A DNA stretch of 64,000 nucleotides from Turritopsis dohrnii. Its lineage: Eukaryota; Cnidaria; Hydrozoa; Anthoathecata; Oceaniidae. The notes beneath the pieces are model-generated. The model was given only the letters and a program-made list of their open reading frames with translations, ran no database searches and had not been told where the DNA came from. Numbering within the stretch: position 1 is the stretch's first letter; every line of letters begins with the position of its first letter. Shown piece by piece: positions 23,127 to 32,987 of the stretch. The translations under genes and the position numbers were made by a program. The DNA lies in assembly GCA_027922465.2 (NCBI GenBank), contig BQMF02000041.1, positions 1,178,001 to 1,242,000 on the forward strand, read 5' to 3'.

Positions 23127-23391
23127 CCGTAAATATCCGAACAAGCGCCCAGCATTTATTAAGTGCCCCCTTTAATAAGCGCCCAGGTAATTTCCACAAA
23201 ATTCAATAAGCGCCCAGCACTTATTAAGCGCCCCAAATGGCCATTTTCAGTGAGCAAGGACAACACTACAAATCCATTTGAAGTTACCGATTCGGATGTT
23301 GAGAATGCTCAGTATCCTGGTAACATTTCATCTGACGGTGAGGAAGATAATATCGATGTTGCGCCCAGGGCGCTTGTTCGGATATTTACGG
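23127..23391. mobile_element. 265-bp TA-flanked MITE
   Basis: The terminal inverted repeats start CCGTAAATATCCGAACAAGC at 23127, with the exact reverse complement ending at 23391. TA is on both sides (23125-23126, 23392-23393). The left part repeats AATAAGCGCCCAGCA-like words. An open frame crossing it reads an acidic stretch (PFEVTDSDVENAQYPGNISS), which looks like a leftover of transposase coding sequence rather than a gene. Confidence 0.85.
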
Positions 23392-23393
23392 TA

Positions 23394-25557
23394 TTCAAAT
23401 CTGATTATGCATATAGGAAGCCGTGAACTTCTTAACACAAATTTTACTTGTACCTTCATGACGAAAAATCACGCGCTCGCTACGTGGAATAAATTGCACT
23501 GCACAAGCTAGCACAATATGTTTAATCATGCCCTACAACTACACTGTCTTTCAGTAATCTTATGCACAGTAATGTATGGCATAGGGACACTGCTACATCA
23601 CACCGTCGTCTTAGGAATTTTTACCAATATGTTGGCTCCGTCAGTAGCAATCTCATTATATCAACTGGAGAGAATTTTCCAGCAGAACAGTCCAACGGAA
23701 CCAACTGAAGGAGCTGATTGGAGGTTGGACCGTTAAATTTGTTTATGTAGTGAAAAACAAAATTAAAAATTGATAAATAATCAGATATACCAACGCTCTT
23801 GTATAACTTTAAAAATTTGTGTTGAAACTGCTAACCACTACTTCAGTTGCCACCGTTTGACTGGATCATTCTTCACAGTTTCAAACACAGACCGGAATTT
23901 GGTTAGTGTTTGATCCTTCTATCTTTTAGTCTGCTAGTCGGAAAGAAAAGAAGATTTTTGTTGGAATGAGAAATCTTATCTTTTTTAGAGGTTATCGTTG
24001 CGAACCTTTCGATACATGTCTGATAGGTATCATTTAGAATGTCATTGCGTAGTGATCTATCTCTTATGGAAATCATGCGGCAAAAAATTCATTTAAAATT
24101 CGATCAACGGGAAACTATCCACTATAGTGGAAACATAGTCTAAATATTCGCTGATTCTGTAAAAATAAAATTTCGAAAAAAGAGTGATCTATTTGCTATT
24201 TCCATGATCCATTTCACTTCTCAGTGAAAGTTAGAACCCTTACGCGAGTTCGTAAAAAATCATAAAACTGTCATAAAAATTCTTTGGTTTTCCATTGTAA
24301 GCATGCCTGGTTGAACATTATTTAATCAACTTTCGAGCTGGTTGTGTTTATATGTCATTTTGATATTCGGCATGAGACTATTTGTCATTTGGTAGACATG
24401 AAACAAGGTTTGAATATTATGACGCCCGGAACCTCATGTAACCGTCTTCTAGTCATTATATTTACCTATGTTTATCCTGGATAGCTTAATCAGTTTCACA
24501 GTTCAGTAGAGGGATTAAGTCAATCTCAAGCTGACTGAACGGCTGAGATGGTTGATACACATTGAAGTAGTCGCTCAAATGCCTTGCTAATTTGTTGAGC
24601 TCCGACTTCCCGCTCGTTGAACGCATGTGGATGAGACAGTGAATGGCTAGTTGAAACATTAAAGCAGCAGGGACCGCGACTCGACTTTTAAAGTGGTGGG
24701 GCCACGTAATATAGGGACTAAGAAGGCACCAGCATGGTTGGCGTGGACGGCCCGAGAAATGTTTTGAAAAGCTATCCCTCTAGATTGGCTAAAACAAGCC
24801 CCTTTAGACCAGGTTTTAGCAAAAAGTCTTCACGAAACATGAACTATTTGCTGGGGAATAATAAATTATGTTAAATCATATATAAATACTAAATTAGCAA
24901 CATGAAATTTTGAAATGATCCAACACTAGTATAACTATAGCACATTTTTTGAAATTGTTACACTACGTTGCAGTAGGTTGTGCGCATATTATGTAATGAT
25001 TCAACTCAAACGTAGAAAAAACATTTTCAAGACGGGACATATATATATATATATACTTTCAATTAATGCTTAGCAACAAATTAGCAACATTACTACTAAA
25101 AAATCGTCATTTCAAAGAAACATTATTATTGACCTTTTAGATGAAAAGATGAAAGGAAAGAATGACGCAACCATTAGCGTGTTCGTTCGCGTGTTTGCCT
25201 GTGTTAAGGATAATGAACTATTACATGGAGAGCTGAGGATTACACTATACTGATGTCCGTAGAAATAAAACAATTGAGAAATGGTCTGGGAACGAGCAGG
25301 TTCAGTATTAATAAGCGCTCAAACATAGTAAAAAAATGATTGGCTCTCTGGTGAAGATAATCTCAGAAGAAAACTGCTGAAACAGTTTGTCTCGAAATTA
25401 TGACAGTTCATTATCTTGAAAGTGTTAAGTTATTGATTTGTATTTCAATATACGGAAAGACTGCTAATGTTTCTTTGCAAAGACAATTAATTTGAGAACT
25501 CCCAACTAAATTTTATTTTTCTTTGCAAAAAAAGTGGTCGGGCCATCGTCGCCGCGG
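23394..25557. other. Intergenic stretch, nothing recognised
   Basis: There is no gene, long ORF or clear repeat boundary, apart from a (TA)n run near 25040-25055 and the degraded repeat near 25336-25375. Confidence 0.5.
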
Positions 25558-26212
25558 TGTCACCGCCTAAAAGTACTCCCCTCAATGAGTACTCCCCAGT
25601 ACTTATTTCCTAGGAAATAAATACTCCCCAGTACCTTTTTCCTAAGAAATAAGTACTCTCGGGATTCCTTATTTCCTAGTAAATTTGTACTTCCCCTTGG
25701 AAATAAGTACTCCCCTTTTTATGCCCTTGAGCAGTTTCGGTAAACTACACACCAAATCGTCCCATGAATATGCGAATTTCTGTAAAAGGATTACTGATTT
25801 TCTGTTTAATGGAAAGGACGGTGCTTGAAATAACTGAGGGGAATGAAAACAAACGCACATAACAAAAACAAAAATAAAACATTTTGACATATCCTACATT
25901 CCTGTGTCTTCAGCACACTATCAGCATTAATACCTTAAGGGAAGAAATTATTTGCGAAAGAAATATGTGCGGAAGAAATTTTTGCGGAATTTATTTTTGC
26001 GAATTTGGGCCCAATTCGCAAAAATTTCTTCCGCAAATAAATCAAAATATCGCTCATTCGCAAAAATTTATTCCGCACTTTTTTTAGTTTTTCACATCCG
26101 CAAAAATTTATTCCGCAAAATAATGGTGTAATCAGTCTTTTTGGAACTAATATGGAAGAGATGGGAGACAAGCAAGAAAATAAAACAAGAAAATGTTTTA
26201 AAATTTTCATTT

Positions 26213-26809
26213 TTATTCGTCAATGGTAATAACTTTACTGCCACGAGTGCTCTTAACTTGGTTCTTTACATTAAAAAAAGTCCTGATATCTCGAATATTA
26301 GTGTCATCTTTCTTTGCCTTCTTGCATTTTGATGAAGTCGTGCATGTCTCATGGAGATCTATCATATGTTCCGACGGGTCATCTTGGGAAAGATACGATC
26401 CAGCAATTGAATCATTTTCTCTGGCGTCGTAGTGAAGATCGACCATGTCCTTGTATATGTCAACTATTTGCCTGTTCTTGACTGTCGGTGCCATCAGTAT
26501 TCTCACAATACAAGGGATTTCGAGTCCCCCTTGCACAAGAGGTGAAACACAATAGTTTGTTGATGTGAGATCAACAAAGATCGTAGCAGCCCTATCCAGT
26601 AAAAACTTTGTAGGTCTTGAAATCTCCATTGGTAGATGCCCAACAGTCGTACCTGTGTTCTTTAAACAGATCTTTATCGCAAAAAAATCAAAAGCGTTGT
26701 CTTCTTCGTGTTTGGCAAACAGTTCATCTTCCAGGGTAGGTTGCCAGTACTTTCTGTAATAATGGAAACCTCTAACAGCGGAGGGAAATTTAAATACTTC
26801 CTGGACCAT
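26213..26809 (-). CDS. HIRAN-domain accessory protein of the DDE transposon, with PIP-like and SIM-like tail
   Basis: This intact 198-residue ORF begins about 255 bp from the transposase start. Residues about 8-105 match the HIRAN fold pattern: SAVRGFHYYRKYWQPTLED, HEEDNAFDFFAIKIC, TVGHLPMEISRPTKFLLDR, then GGLEIPCIVRI. HIRAN domains (HLTF, Rad5) bind 3' single-stranded DNA ends at stalled forks. The C-terminal tail has KCKKAKKDDTNIRDIRTFF (PIP-like hydrophobic-x-x-F-F, residues 175-179) and ends in VITIDE (193-198), which fits a SUMO-interaction motif. HIRAN-like proteins of this kind are found beside transposons in other animals. Function in the element (fork targeting, repair choice or DNA binding) is inference. 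A spliced 5' exon is possible. Confidence 0.75.
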   Translation of the reverse strand: MVQEVFKFPSAVRGFHYYRKYWQPTLEDELFAKHEEDNAFDFFAIKICLKNTGTTVGHLPMEISRPTKFLLDRAATIFVDLTSTNYCVSPLVQGGLEIPCIVRILMAPTVKNRQIVDIYKDMVDLHYDARENDSIAGSYLSQDDPSEHMIDLHETCTTSSKCKKAKKDDTNIRDIRTFFNVKNQVKSTRGSKVITIDE

Positions 26810-27064
26810 GACCTCTCATTGAAGTCTTACAAGACAAAAAATATTTTCATATATTCGAACATATTTTCATATATTCGAACATATTTTCGAACACGTTAAA
26901 CAAAAGAAATTATTTTATGATTTCAAACAAAAGAATATGACTCTCCAACGTACTTTGATATATAGAAAATATCAAAATTAAAAGGAGAGAAAAATGGAGA
27001 GCACATTGTTTATCTTTTTCTGTTGAAGTTTTTCTTTCTTATTGAACGGATAGAAAAAGCAACA

Positions 27065-28679
27065 ATGGCGACTGAGACAAGATATAAGAAGAAAATGATT
27101 GATGTACCAGGTATAATAATTTCAAATTTCTGCTCTTTTTAGTATGAATGTTGTTTAAAAATTTACCCTAAAAGTAGTATGAGCCTTGTTTCATGTTTAT
27201 TAGAATCGGCAGAAAAGTGACAACATATGCTTTTTCATATTCTAGGATCATCAGCATCATTCCCTCTGCGAGAAGAATGCAGTGGATTGGGAGCCGTAGA
27301 GCATCAAAATGTTAAAGAAAGCTTGAAAAACATGAAGAAAAAAGGCTACGCTAAATTTACCGAAAACGAAAGATTTCTTATTGGAAAATATGCCGCTATT
27401 CATGGCCCTACAGCCGCTGTTCGAAAATTTAAAAAAACACACCCTCATTTAGACTTTGGTGAAAGTCAAGCAAGAGCACTCCGAAAAAAGTATCTGGACA
27501 ATCAGAATTCTGCAAATGTTGATAAACGAATTGTCCCGTTGAAGCGTGGCCGACCACTTATGTTAGGAGGCAGCATTGATGAGAAAGTTCGCCAATTTCT
27601 TCAAATCATGAGACGAAAAGGAGGAGTTGTTAACACTGTTGTTGCCATCGCAACAGCGAAGGCTCTCATCGCAAAGAATGATCTGGAGCATCTCAAAGTC
27701 ATAGATATTGAAGGTTCATCGTGGGCGAAAAGTCTCTTTCAAAGAATGGGATTCAAGAAGCGCACTAAAACAACGTCTAAACCAGAAATACCAGAAAGAG
27801 CTAAAACTGAAGCTGCAATTGTTATGCATCATCAAATTGTCGAATACGTTGAAAAATATAGCATCCCACCGTCCATGGTAATTAACATCGATCAAACCCC
27901 TTTGAAATATGCACCAGTTTCTAACCAAACTATGGAAAAACAAGGAGCAAAACATGTGCCAATTCAAGGATCGGGATACAAAAATGCTATCACCGCTACC
28001 TTCGGCATAACTTATGACAACCAATTTTTACCAATGCAGTTGATATATGGGGGTAAAACTAGCCAAAGATCGAAACCACCACGCACTATTACTTCTAGAC
28101 GTGTTTAGGGGTCAAATGACAGAACCAGTGCTGCAGAAATTGAAAGAAAACAACATTTTGATGACCCGAGTACCGGCAAACATGACACATCTCTTCCAAC
28201 CCCTTGATTTAACGGTTAACGGTGCAGCTAAATCTTTCTTGAAGAAAAAATATACTGAATGGTATAGCACAGAAATTTTTAAGTCTCTCAACAACGGTGT
28301 TAAATTAGAAGACATCGAAATCAAATTGAAGTTGTCAGTATTAAAACCATTGCAAGCTAAATGGATTGTTGAACTATATGATTACCTCACCGCTCAAAAA
28401 GGCCATGCAATAATAGCAAATGGGTGAAAGTCAGCTGGAATCACAAATGCGATTGATAAAGGTTTGAAAAATCTACCTAGCCTTGACCCATTCGCCACCA
28501 TTGATCCGCTAGAGAACAATGACGTTTCTATCAATGAAAGAGAACACAACGTAAGCCCCGACGAGGTGTCTAGTTTTGTGACCTACCATCAAGATGACGA
28601 CGAAGATGAGGAAGAGTGGGAATCCGATGAACCAATACGGAACATTTTTTCTATTTTTGAAGAAGAGGAAGATTATTAA
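27065..28679 (+). pseudogene. DDE_1 (pogo/Tigger-like) transposase with internal deletion and stop
   Basis: Exon 1 is 27065-27110 (MATETRYKKKMIDVP, donor GTATAA). Exon 2 starts at 27246 after TTCTAG, phase 1 to phase 1. The N-terminal half contains KFTENERFLIGKYAAIHG and AVRKFKKTHPHLDFGESQA, a helix-turn-helix-like region. The catalytic part shows INIDQTPLKYAPVSNQTMEK (first Asp), LLLLDVFRGQMTEPV (second Asp) and PANMTHLFQPLDLTVNGAAK (third Asp region). Between LIYGGKT and the second Asp, near 28055, some tens of residues are missing and the frame shifts. A TGA interrupts the frame at 28425-28427. The protein then resumes as KSAGITNAIDKGLKNLPSLD and ends in an acidic tail (DDDEDEEEWESDEP, EEEEDY). 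This copy cannot make an active transposase. Confidence 0.85.
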
Positions 28680-29025
28680 TTGTATTTTTAAATTTAATTA
28701 TATTGTTCAACGTTTAACAACAAGTTGTTTCATAAAATTGAATTTTTTCTTTATTACAAACCCTGTTGTGGCTGAAATATTTTTGCTTTAATTTCAACAT
28801 CCGCAAAAATAAATTCCGCAAATTTCTAGATGAAAGAGTCATTCGCAAAAATTTATTCCGCAAATTAAGGCCATTTTGGACCTCTCAACCGCAAAAATTT
28901 CTTCCGCACATATTTCTTTCGCAAATAATTTCTTCCCTTAAGGTACTTGCATACAGGTAGCTTATAATAGTTAGCTATAGAAGTGCCAGTTATTTTTCGG
29001 CAGCTAGTCTCATTATAAGTTTTGA

Positions 29026-30669
29026 TTAGGGAATTTTGACTTTAGGGAATGGCGACAAGTTCTTCTTTATCAAACACAAGATAAGATGGTCTTGCATTTT
29101 TCCAACATCAAAATGGGCCTCCATGGGCGATGACCCATTCAAAATTTCCGCTGCAAAGGCCACAGCGAATGGGCCACAATTGAAGCCATCAGGCTGTTTT
29201 TGCACGGGAAGGAAGTTGATAACCAATTTCTCACTCTCGTTAACAATGTTCTTGTACAACGCATCTACACATTTCTTTGTGGATCGGGTGAGGGATGTCT
29301 TCAAGCTGTCACAGATCTGAACCCTACCATTAGAGGAAAATGTGAGCAACCAGTGGTTAGAGCCATCATGCAGTAGCTGAATGTGGTCATTGCTAACTGG
29401 TCGATATGGTGCATTGCCACGTTTTTGCACGTTCAAGACAGATTGGTAATCAGCTCCCAGCTCTTTACAAATAAGCTTCCGATCATTCAACCATGAATTT
29501 GGAGAGCGAAAGATTTGTTCGTCTTCAATCTGGAGGTTATAAAGATCATTCTTTAGCCAGAAAATGACATGACTCTCATTGGCTCTTGAAATTTCTTTCG
29601 TTTGATCTGTAGGTTTTCCAGATGATTTCCAGAAGATTCTTTCGACTGTAAACCAGGAATGCTTTTCAGGACGAATAATAAGCCATGCGGATTTCCATTT
29701 TTTATTGTTAATCATGTCAGCTAAACTAACTGCAACCCCACTAAAAGGGCCAAATATTTTCACAACTTTCCGTACACTCACTTTAATCATGCCGTTCCAT
29801 CGAGGTAATGTATCAAGCATGCGATCTTGAAATTTGATGTATAACCGAGGAAGAAGTGATTCTTGTTTTCTTTGTACGATCTCTTTGAATTTTAAACAGG
29901 TGCGTGATACAGCTCTATATGTTTCTACTACGTTATCGGAGGACTTCACAGAGTCAATCAAAATCTTTTCAATGATTTCATTTGGTAGTTTGGGCCATAA
30001 ATTTGGAAGTTGCTGGTTGCCTGGAGCGGAAGAATTGATCTTTTCATGAACAGGCACCTGCTGGTCCATTGAAGCAGAAGAAGCAATTTTTGTGTCAACA
30101 GGAGGCTTTTCATCATTCACAACGATAGGAGTTGGATCCACGTATGGTTTCAACAGAGAGATACTGTACTTCTTTTTGATTTCCTTTCCATTCTTGTTAG
30201 TCAAAGAGCATAGGTTCTTCTTTGATATCGCTTGAACTGTGTATGGACCGAGCCACTTGAATGAAAATTTGCCGCCTTTTCTGTCCTCCCTCTTTTGGTT
30301 CTTTAGAAGCACCTTCTGACCAACCTTGACAACGTTTGGCACTTGGTGGCGTCGATTGTAATCACGTTGTTGTTTCTTCTGCGCTGATTGAATGTTTTCA
30401 CCTACGTGTTTATGAACTTTTTCTCTCATAGAAATTGCATTTGAAAGAACCGCATCGAACGTTTTTTTATCGAATGGTTCGTCAGTGCTGTCATCAACAT
30501 TATGGAATAAATTATGTTTAATGTCGATGGGTAATGTTGGCTCTCGGTTGTACAGAAGAAAAAAGGGTGAATATTTTGTCGATGTGTGTCTGCTAACCCT
30601 ATGCGCAAACAAAATTCCTTCGATCATATATGGCCATTCGGCGGCGTTTTCATCAAGAACCTTCACCAA
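29026..30669 (-). CDS. Ginger-like integrase C-terminal half, F-box-like segment and Ulp1/C48 protease
   Basis: This is an open frame of 547 codons without a stop, in frame order: end of the integrase core (NAAEWPYMIEGILFAHRVSR, residues 8-27), a GPY/F-type module (FSFKWLGPYTVQAI, 135-148, to SLLKPYVDP), an F-box-like segment (WPKLPNEIIEKIL ... YRAVSRTCLKFKEIV, 225-265), and a Ulp1/C48 cysteine protease. The protease shows SWLNDRKLI (392-400), His439 in NHWLL, Asp454 in ICDSL, Gln492 and Cys498 in QPDGFNCGPFAVAFA, a complete His-Asp-Gln-Cys set. The integrase belongs to the Ginger family; the F-box call is weaker and rests on motif shape. The methionine at 30669 is internal to the original protein. 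Upstream frames are broken, so the copy is probably dead as a transposase, although the protease part is intact. Confidence 0.8.
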   Translation of the reverse strand: MVKVLDENAAEWPYMIEGILFAHRVSRHTSTKYSPFFLLYNREPTLPIDIKHNLFHNVDDSTDEPFDKKTFDAVLSNAISMREKVHKHVGENIQSAQKKQQRDYNRRHQVPNVVKVGQKVLLKNQKREDRKGGKFSFKWLGPYTVQAISKKNLCSLTNKNGKEIKKKYSISLLKPYVDPTPIVVNDEKPPVDTKIASSASMDQQVPVHEKINSSAPGNQQLPNLWPKLPNEIIEKILIDSVKSSDNVVETYRAVSRTCLKFKEIVQRKQESLLPRLYIKFQDRMLDTLPRWNGMIKVSVRKVVKIFGPFSGVAVSLADMINNKKWKSAWLIIRPEKHSWFTVERIFWKSSGKPTDQTKEISRANESHVIFWLKNDLYNLQIEDEQIFRSPNSWLNDRKLICKELGADYQSVLNVQKRGNAPYRPVSNDHIQLLHDGSNHWLLTFSSNGRVQICDSLKTSLTRSTKKCVDALYKNIVNESEKLVINFLPVQKQPDGFNCGPFAVAFAAEILNGSSPMEAHFDVGKMQDHLILCLIKKNLSPFPKVKIP

Positions 30670-31058
30670 TGAGTCCTTGATAGTTCGGTTTTGCCGCTCA
30701 CAAAGTCCATTGGATTGGGGATGGTACGCAGATGTTACGCGTTGTGCGGTGCCAGATGTTCGATCACTTCGTTGACAAACTCTCTTCCTTGATCATTGAT
30801 TTGCACTTTGATGCGTCCATGACGGCAAATGATTTCTTACAAAAACTGCGCAATTGTAGCAGCTGTTTTGTCTTTGGTGGGCTTTGCTTCAGACCATTTC
30901 GTAAAATAGTCTATGCACACAATTAGATGCTTAAATTCGTCAACTTGAGGCAGATTACAAACATCGACACCAACTTGCTGCATAACTTCGTTTTTTACAG
31001 GAATACTATGGAGCTCAGAAGATACTTTTTTTATTTTACCATGTTTTTGGCCACATGG
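30670..31058 (-). pseudogene. Ginger-like integrase catalytic core, frameshifted
   Basis: Reading the minus strand gives integrase core motifs: QQVGVDVCNLP, IDYFTKWSEAKPT with the first acidic residue, NDQGREFVNEV with the second, and SAYHPQSNGLCERQNRTIKD with the third (glutamate). An in-frame stop lies near 30830 and a frameshift near 30750, so the transposase is not translatable as one protein from this copy. A further break separates it from the zinc finger at 31059. Confidence 0.8.
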
Positions 31059-31451
31059 TCAAAAACATGGTAAACATTTCTTGATAAACTCTTCCACGTC
31101 ACTTTTGACATTGTGCCAGAAAAATCTAGCCACGATTTTCTGATGTGTTGAATCCCTTCCACGATGAGCAGCCATTGCTTTTGCTTTAGAGTCTTCCCCT
31201 AATCCAACATGAATATCATGGATTATCGTTTGTTGAGTCTCCTTTGAAGAAATTACAAGTCTTGAATCTTTGTACATTAGCTGGCCGTTTACAATGCTAA
31301 ATGCCTTGCATGCTTTTCGAAAGTTTGCTTTTTTCCCTTTATCTCCGGCCACCTCACATGGAAACGTTTTTTCACGCAAATATTTTTCGATAGCATCAAA
31401 ATCAACATGATGTGCCATTGTTTCCGTGATCTTCGTAGTTTTAAATGTCAA
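31059..31451 (-). pseudogene. Ginger-like integrase N-terminal H2C2 zinc finger
   Basis: This 130-codon frame ends in the integrase zinc-binding domain. The readable part AAHRGRDSTHQKIVARFFWH continues as DVEEFIKKCLPC, giving the H-x..-H ... C-x2-C pattern. The N-terminal part (DFDAIEKYLREKTFP) is typical of the Ginger/GIN integrase leader. It continues into the broken core downstream. Confidence 0.8.
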
Positions 31452-31697
31452 TCCCTTTCCAAAACGTGGGTTTTCAAAGCATCAAGTTCGAATGAAGTTC
31501 GAATGAATCATTTCACAATGCAATGCAATGTAATGACATCTTTGAAAAAGGAGTTACTTTGGCCTAGGAAATAAGTAATCCCTTTGGGGAGTACTTATTT
31601 CCTAAAGGGAGTACTTATTTACTAGGAAAAAAGTACTGAGGGAGTAGCTTTTTACTAGGAAGTAAGTACTGGGGGAGTACTTTTTGTCAGGGAGTGA

Positions 31698-32264
31698 TTA
31701 TAAGCTGCTACAGCGGCCTCTGAGCAGTCATGCTTTATAAACATAAAACATAAATCCTGGTATATTCAGAGATATGTAAAAAATTTTTGCATATCTCTGA
31801 TATATTCAAAGCTCTTTACAGAAGGAACTGGCTGCAGATTCAGAATTAGAGATGACACCAGAAGGATGCATTAACATTGACTACTTCGACGTCGAAAGTT
31901 GTAGTTTGTTGCCAGCAATCAATGCAAACATGGTTAATTGGAGAGTAAGTTCAGTTCAAAGCTGTGTTGCTGAACATCTCCGGCAGTTGTTTCGGAAAGT
32001 GATGATGATGACGTCGGGCGTCCTGAAGTGATTGACAAGCTTGTCAATCTCAAAGAAAAGTTAAATCTAATCAAAATAAAAAGTAGAAAACAGTAATCAA
32101 TCAAAGACCTTTTTGAATGAACAATCCATTTACGTGTTTTTTGTTTATAATCATTAAATTTTCATATTTTCATATTCTCATTGTCATTGGTTTATTATTG
32201 TTGTTGTTGTTTATTTTGTTAATTAATAAGCATATGCAGTTTCATGTTTCCTTTTCCTTTAAAG
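31698..32264. other. No recognised gene; small hairpin
   Basis: A perfect short palindrome, TCAGAGATATG ... CATATCTCTGA, lies at about 31767-31801. Nothing else is recognised. Confidence 0.45.
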
Positions 32265-32980
32265 CATGGAGGTATAAAACAGAAGGAGAACGAACTCTTA
32301 TTTTTCTATTATTCAGATAATGACTATTCTATTCATTGCGGTATCACTTTGATGTCATCCGTGATGCGCTTTCGGCTGGTTGTCGGTGAAACGAATACTT
32401 TTTTAAAAATTAACGACAATTTAAAAACCAAATATCATCCATTACAACAACGGATCAACTTGCTGCATAGTGACAAGCAGATTATTAAACCTAAAGCTTC
32501 CTTGAGAAACAAATGAAAATCTTACTTTTATACAGAGTTGAAGATATCGCGTAATTCATGTATAAGTTCCAATCTACATATCTTCTGACTTAAATGCGCC
32601 TCGATAGTGCCGCGGAACGTGCAAAAACTTAGGATTATTCTCTCTTCAAAAACTGAAGCTCGGCGAAACTGCTTGAGGGGATCACGGGATATATAGACCT
32701 AAAGTTGCAATGTTTTCGTTGCATATTTGTGACGTTTTTGCATAATTCTCCCAATTCCTACAGATTATGCATGCTAAGAACTTTACCCTAACGATCTTTA
32801 ATCACATTGGAGAATTGATATGAACGAAATTTTCACGCAAGAACGCCAAAATTATAAAAATTATGCAAGATGATAGCAATTATATGTTATTACACACTGA
32901 GGACTTAAACAATGCAGCGCATCACGGATAGTACAATAGCAGATTTTGAGTTCGTTCTCCTTCTGTTTTATACCTCCATG
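32265..32980. mobile_element. 716-bp inverted-repeat element with 7-bp target repeat
   Basis: The ends CATGGAGGTATAAAACAGAA and its reverse complement extend over about 100 bp (including CATCCGTGATGCGCT against AGCGCATCACGGAT). TTTAAAG stands directly outside both ends (32258-32264, 32981-32987). A CA start and a 7-8 bp target repeat suggest a hAT-like MITE. No coding remnant was recognised. Confidence 0.82.
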
Positions 32981-32987
32981 TTTAAAG

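Larger units (their letters stand above)
25933..28943. mobile_element. TA-flanked 3.0-kb DDE transposon with two divergent genes, nested in Ginger-like element
   Basis: Terminal inverted repeats of more than 50 bp begin CCTTAAGGGAAGAAATTATT at 25933 and close at 28943. TA flanks both ends (25931-25932, 28944-28945). Inside the termini the word GCAAAAATTTATTCCGC is repeated in both directions. The right half codes for a DDE_1 (pogo/Tigger-like, IS630 superfamily) transposase on the plus strand. The left half codes for a HIRAN-domain protein on the minus strand. The two genes start head to head about 255 bp apart (26809 and 27065). Confidence 0.9.
25558..31697 (-). mobile_element. Ginger-like DNA transposon (integrase + F-box-like + Ulp1), interrupted
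   Basis: This is a cut-and-paste transposon of the Ginger type, which uses a retrovirus/Gypsy-like integrase as transposase. Both ends carry inverted arrays of AAGTACTCCCC / GGAAATAAGTACT words (about 25570-25720 and 31545-31685), and the outermost bases are TCACCGCC and, inverted, TCACTCCC. The minus strand codes for the H2C2 zinc finger (31059-31451), a broken catalytic core (30670-31058) and a long C-terminal frame (29026-30669). A second transposon (25933-28943) sits between the stop codon and the left end. I saw no target duplication, so outer limits are approximate. Confidence 0.75.

Noticed and set aside
29026..31451. Integrase region read as a Gypsy-type LTR retrotransposon
   Set aside because: I saw no gag, protease, reverse transcriptase or LTRs. 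The ends are inverted rather than direct repeats, and a Ulp1-type domain follows the integrase, all of which favour a Ginger-like DNA transposon.
25558..31697. Target duplication for the Ginger-like element
   Set aside because: The bases outside the likely ends (GGTG and TTAT) do not match, so I give no target repeat and treat the ends as approximate.
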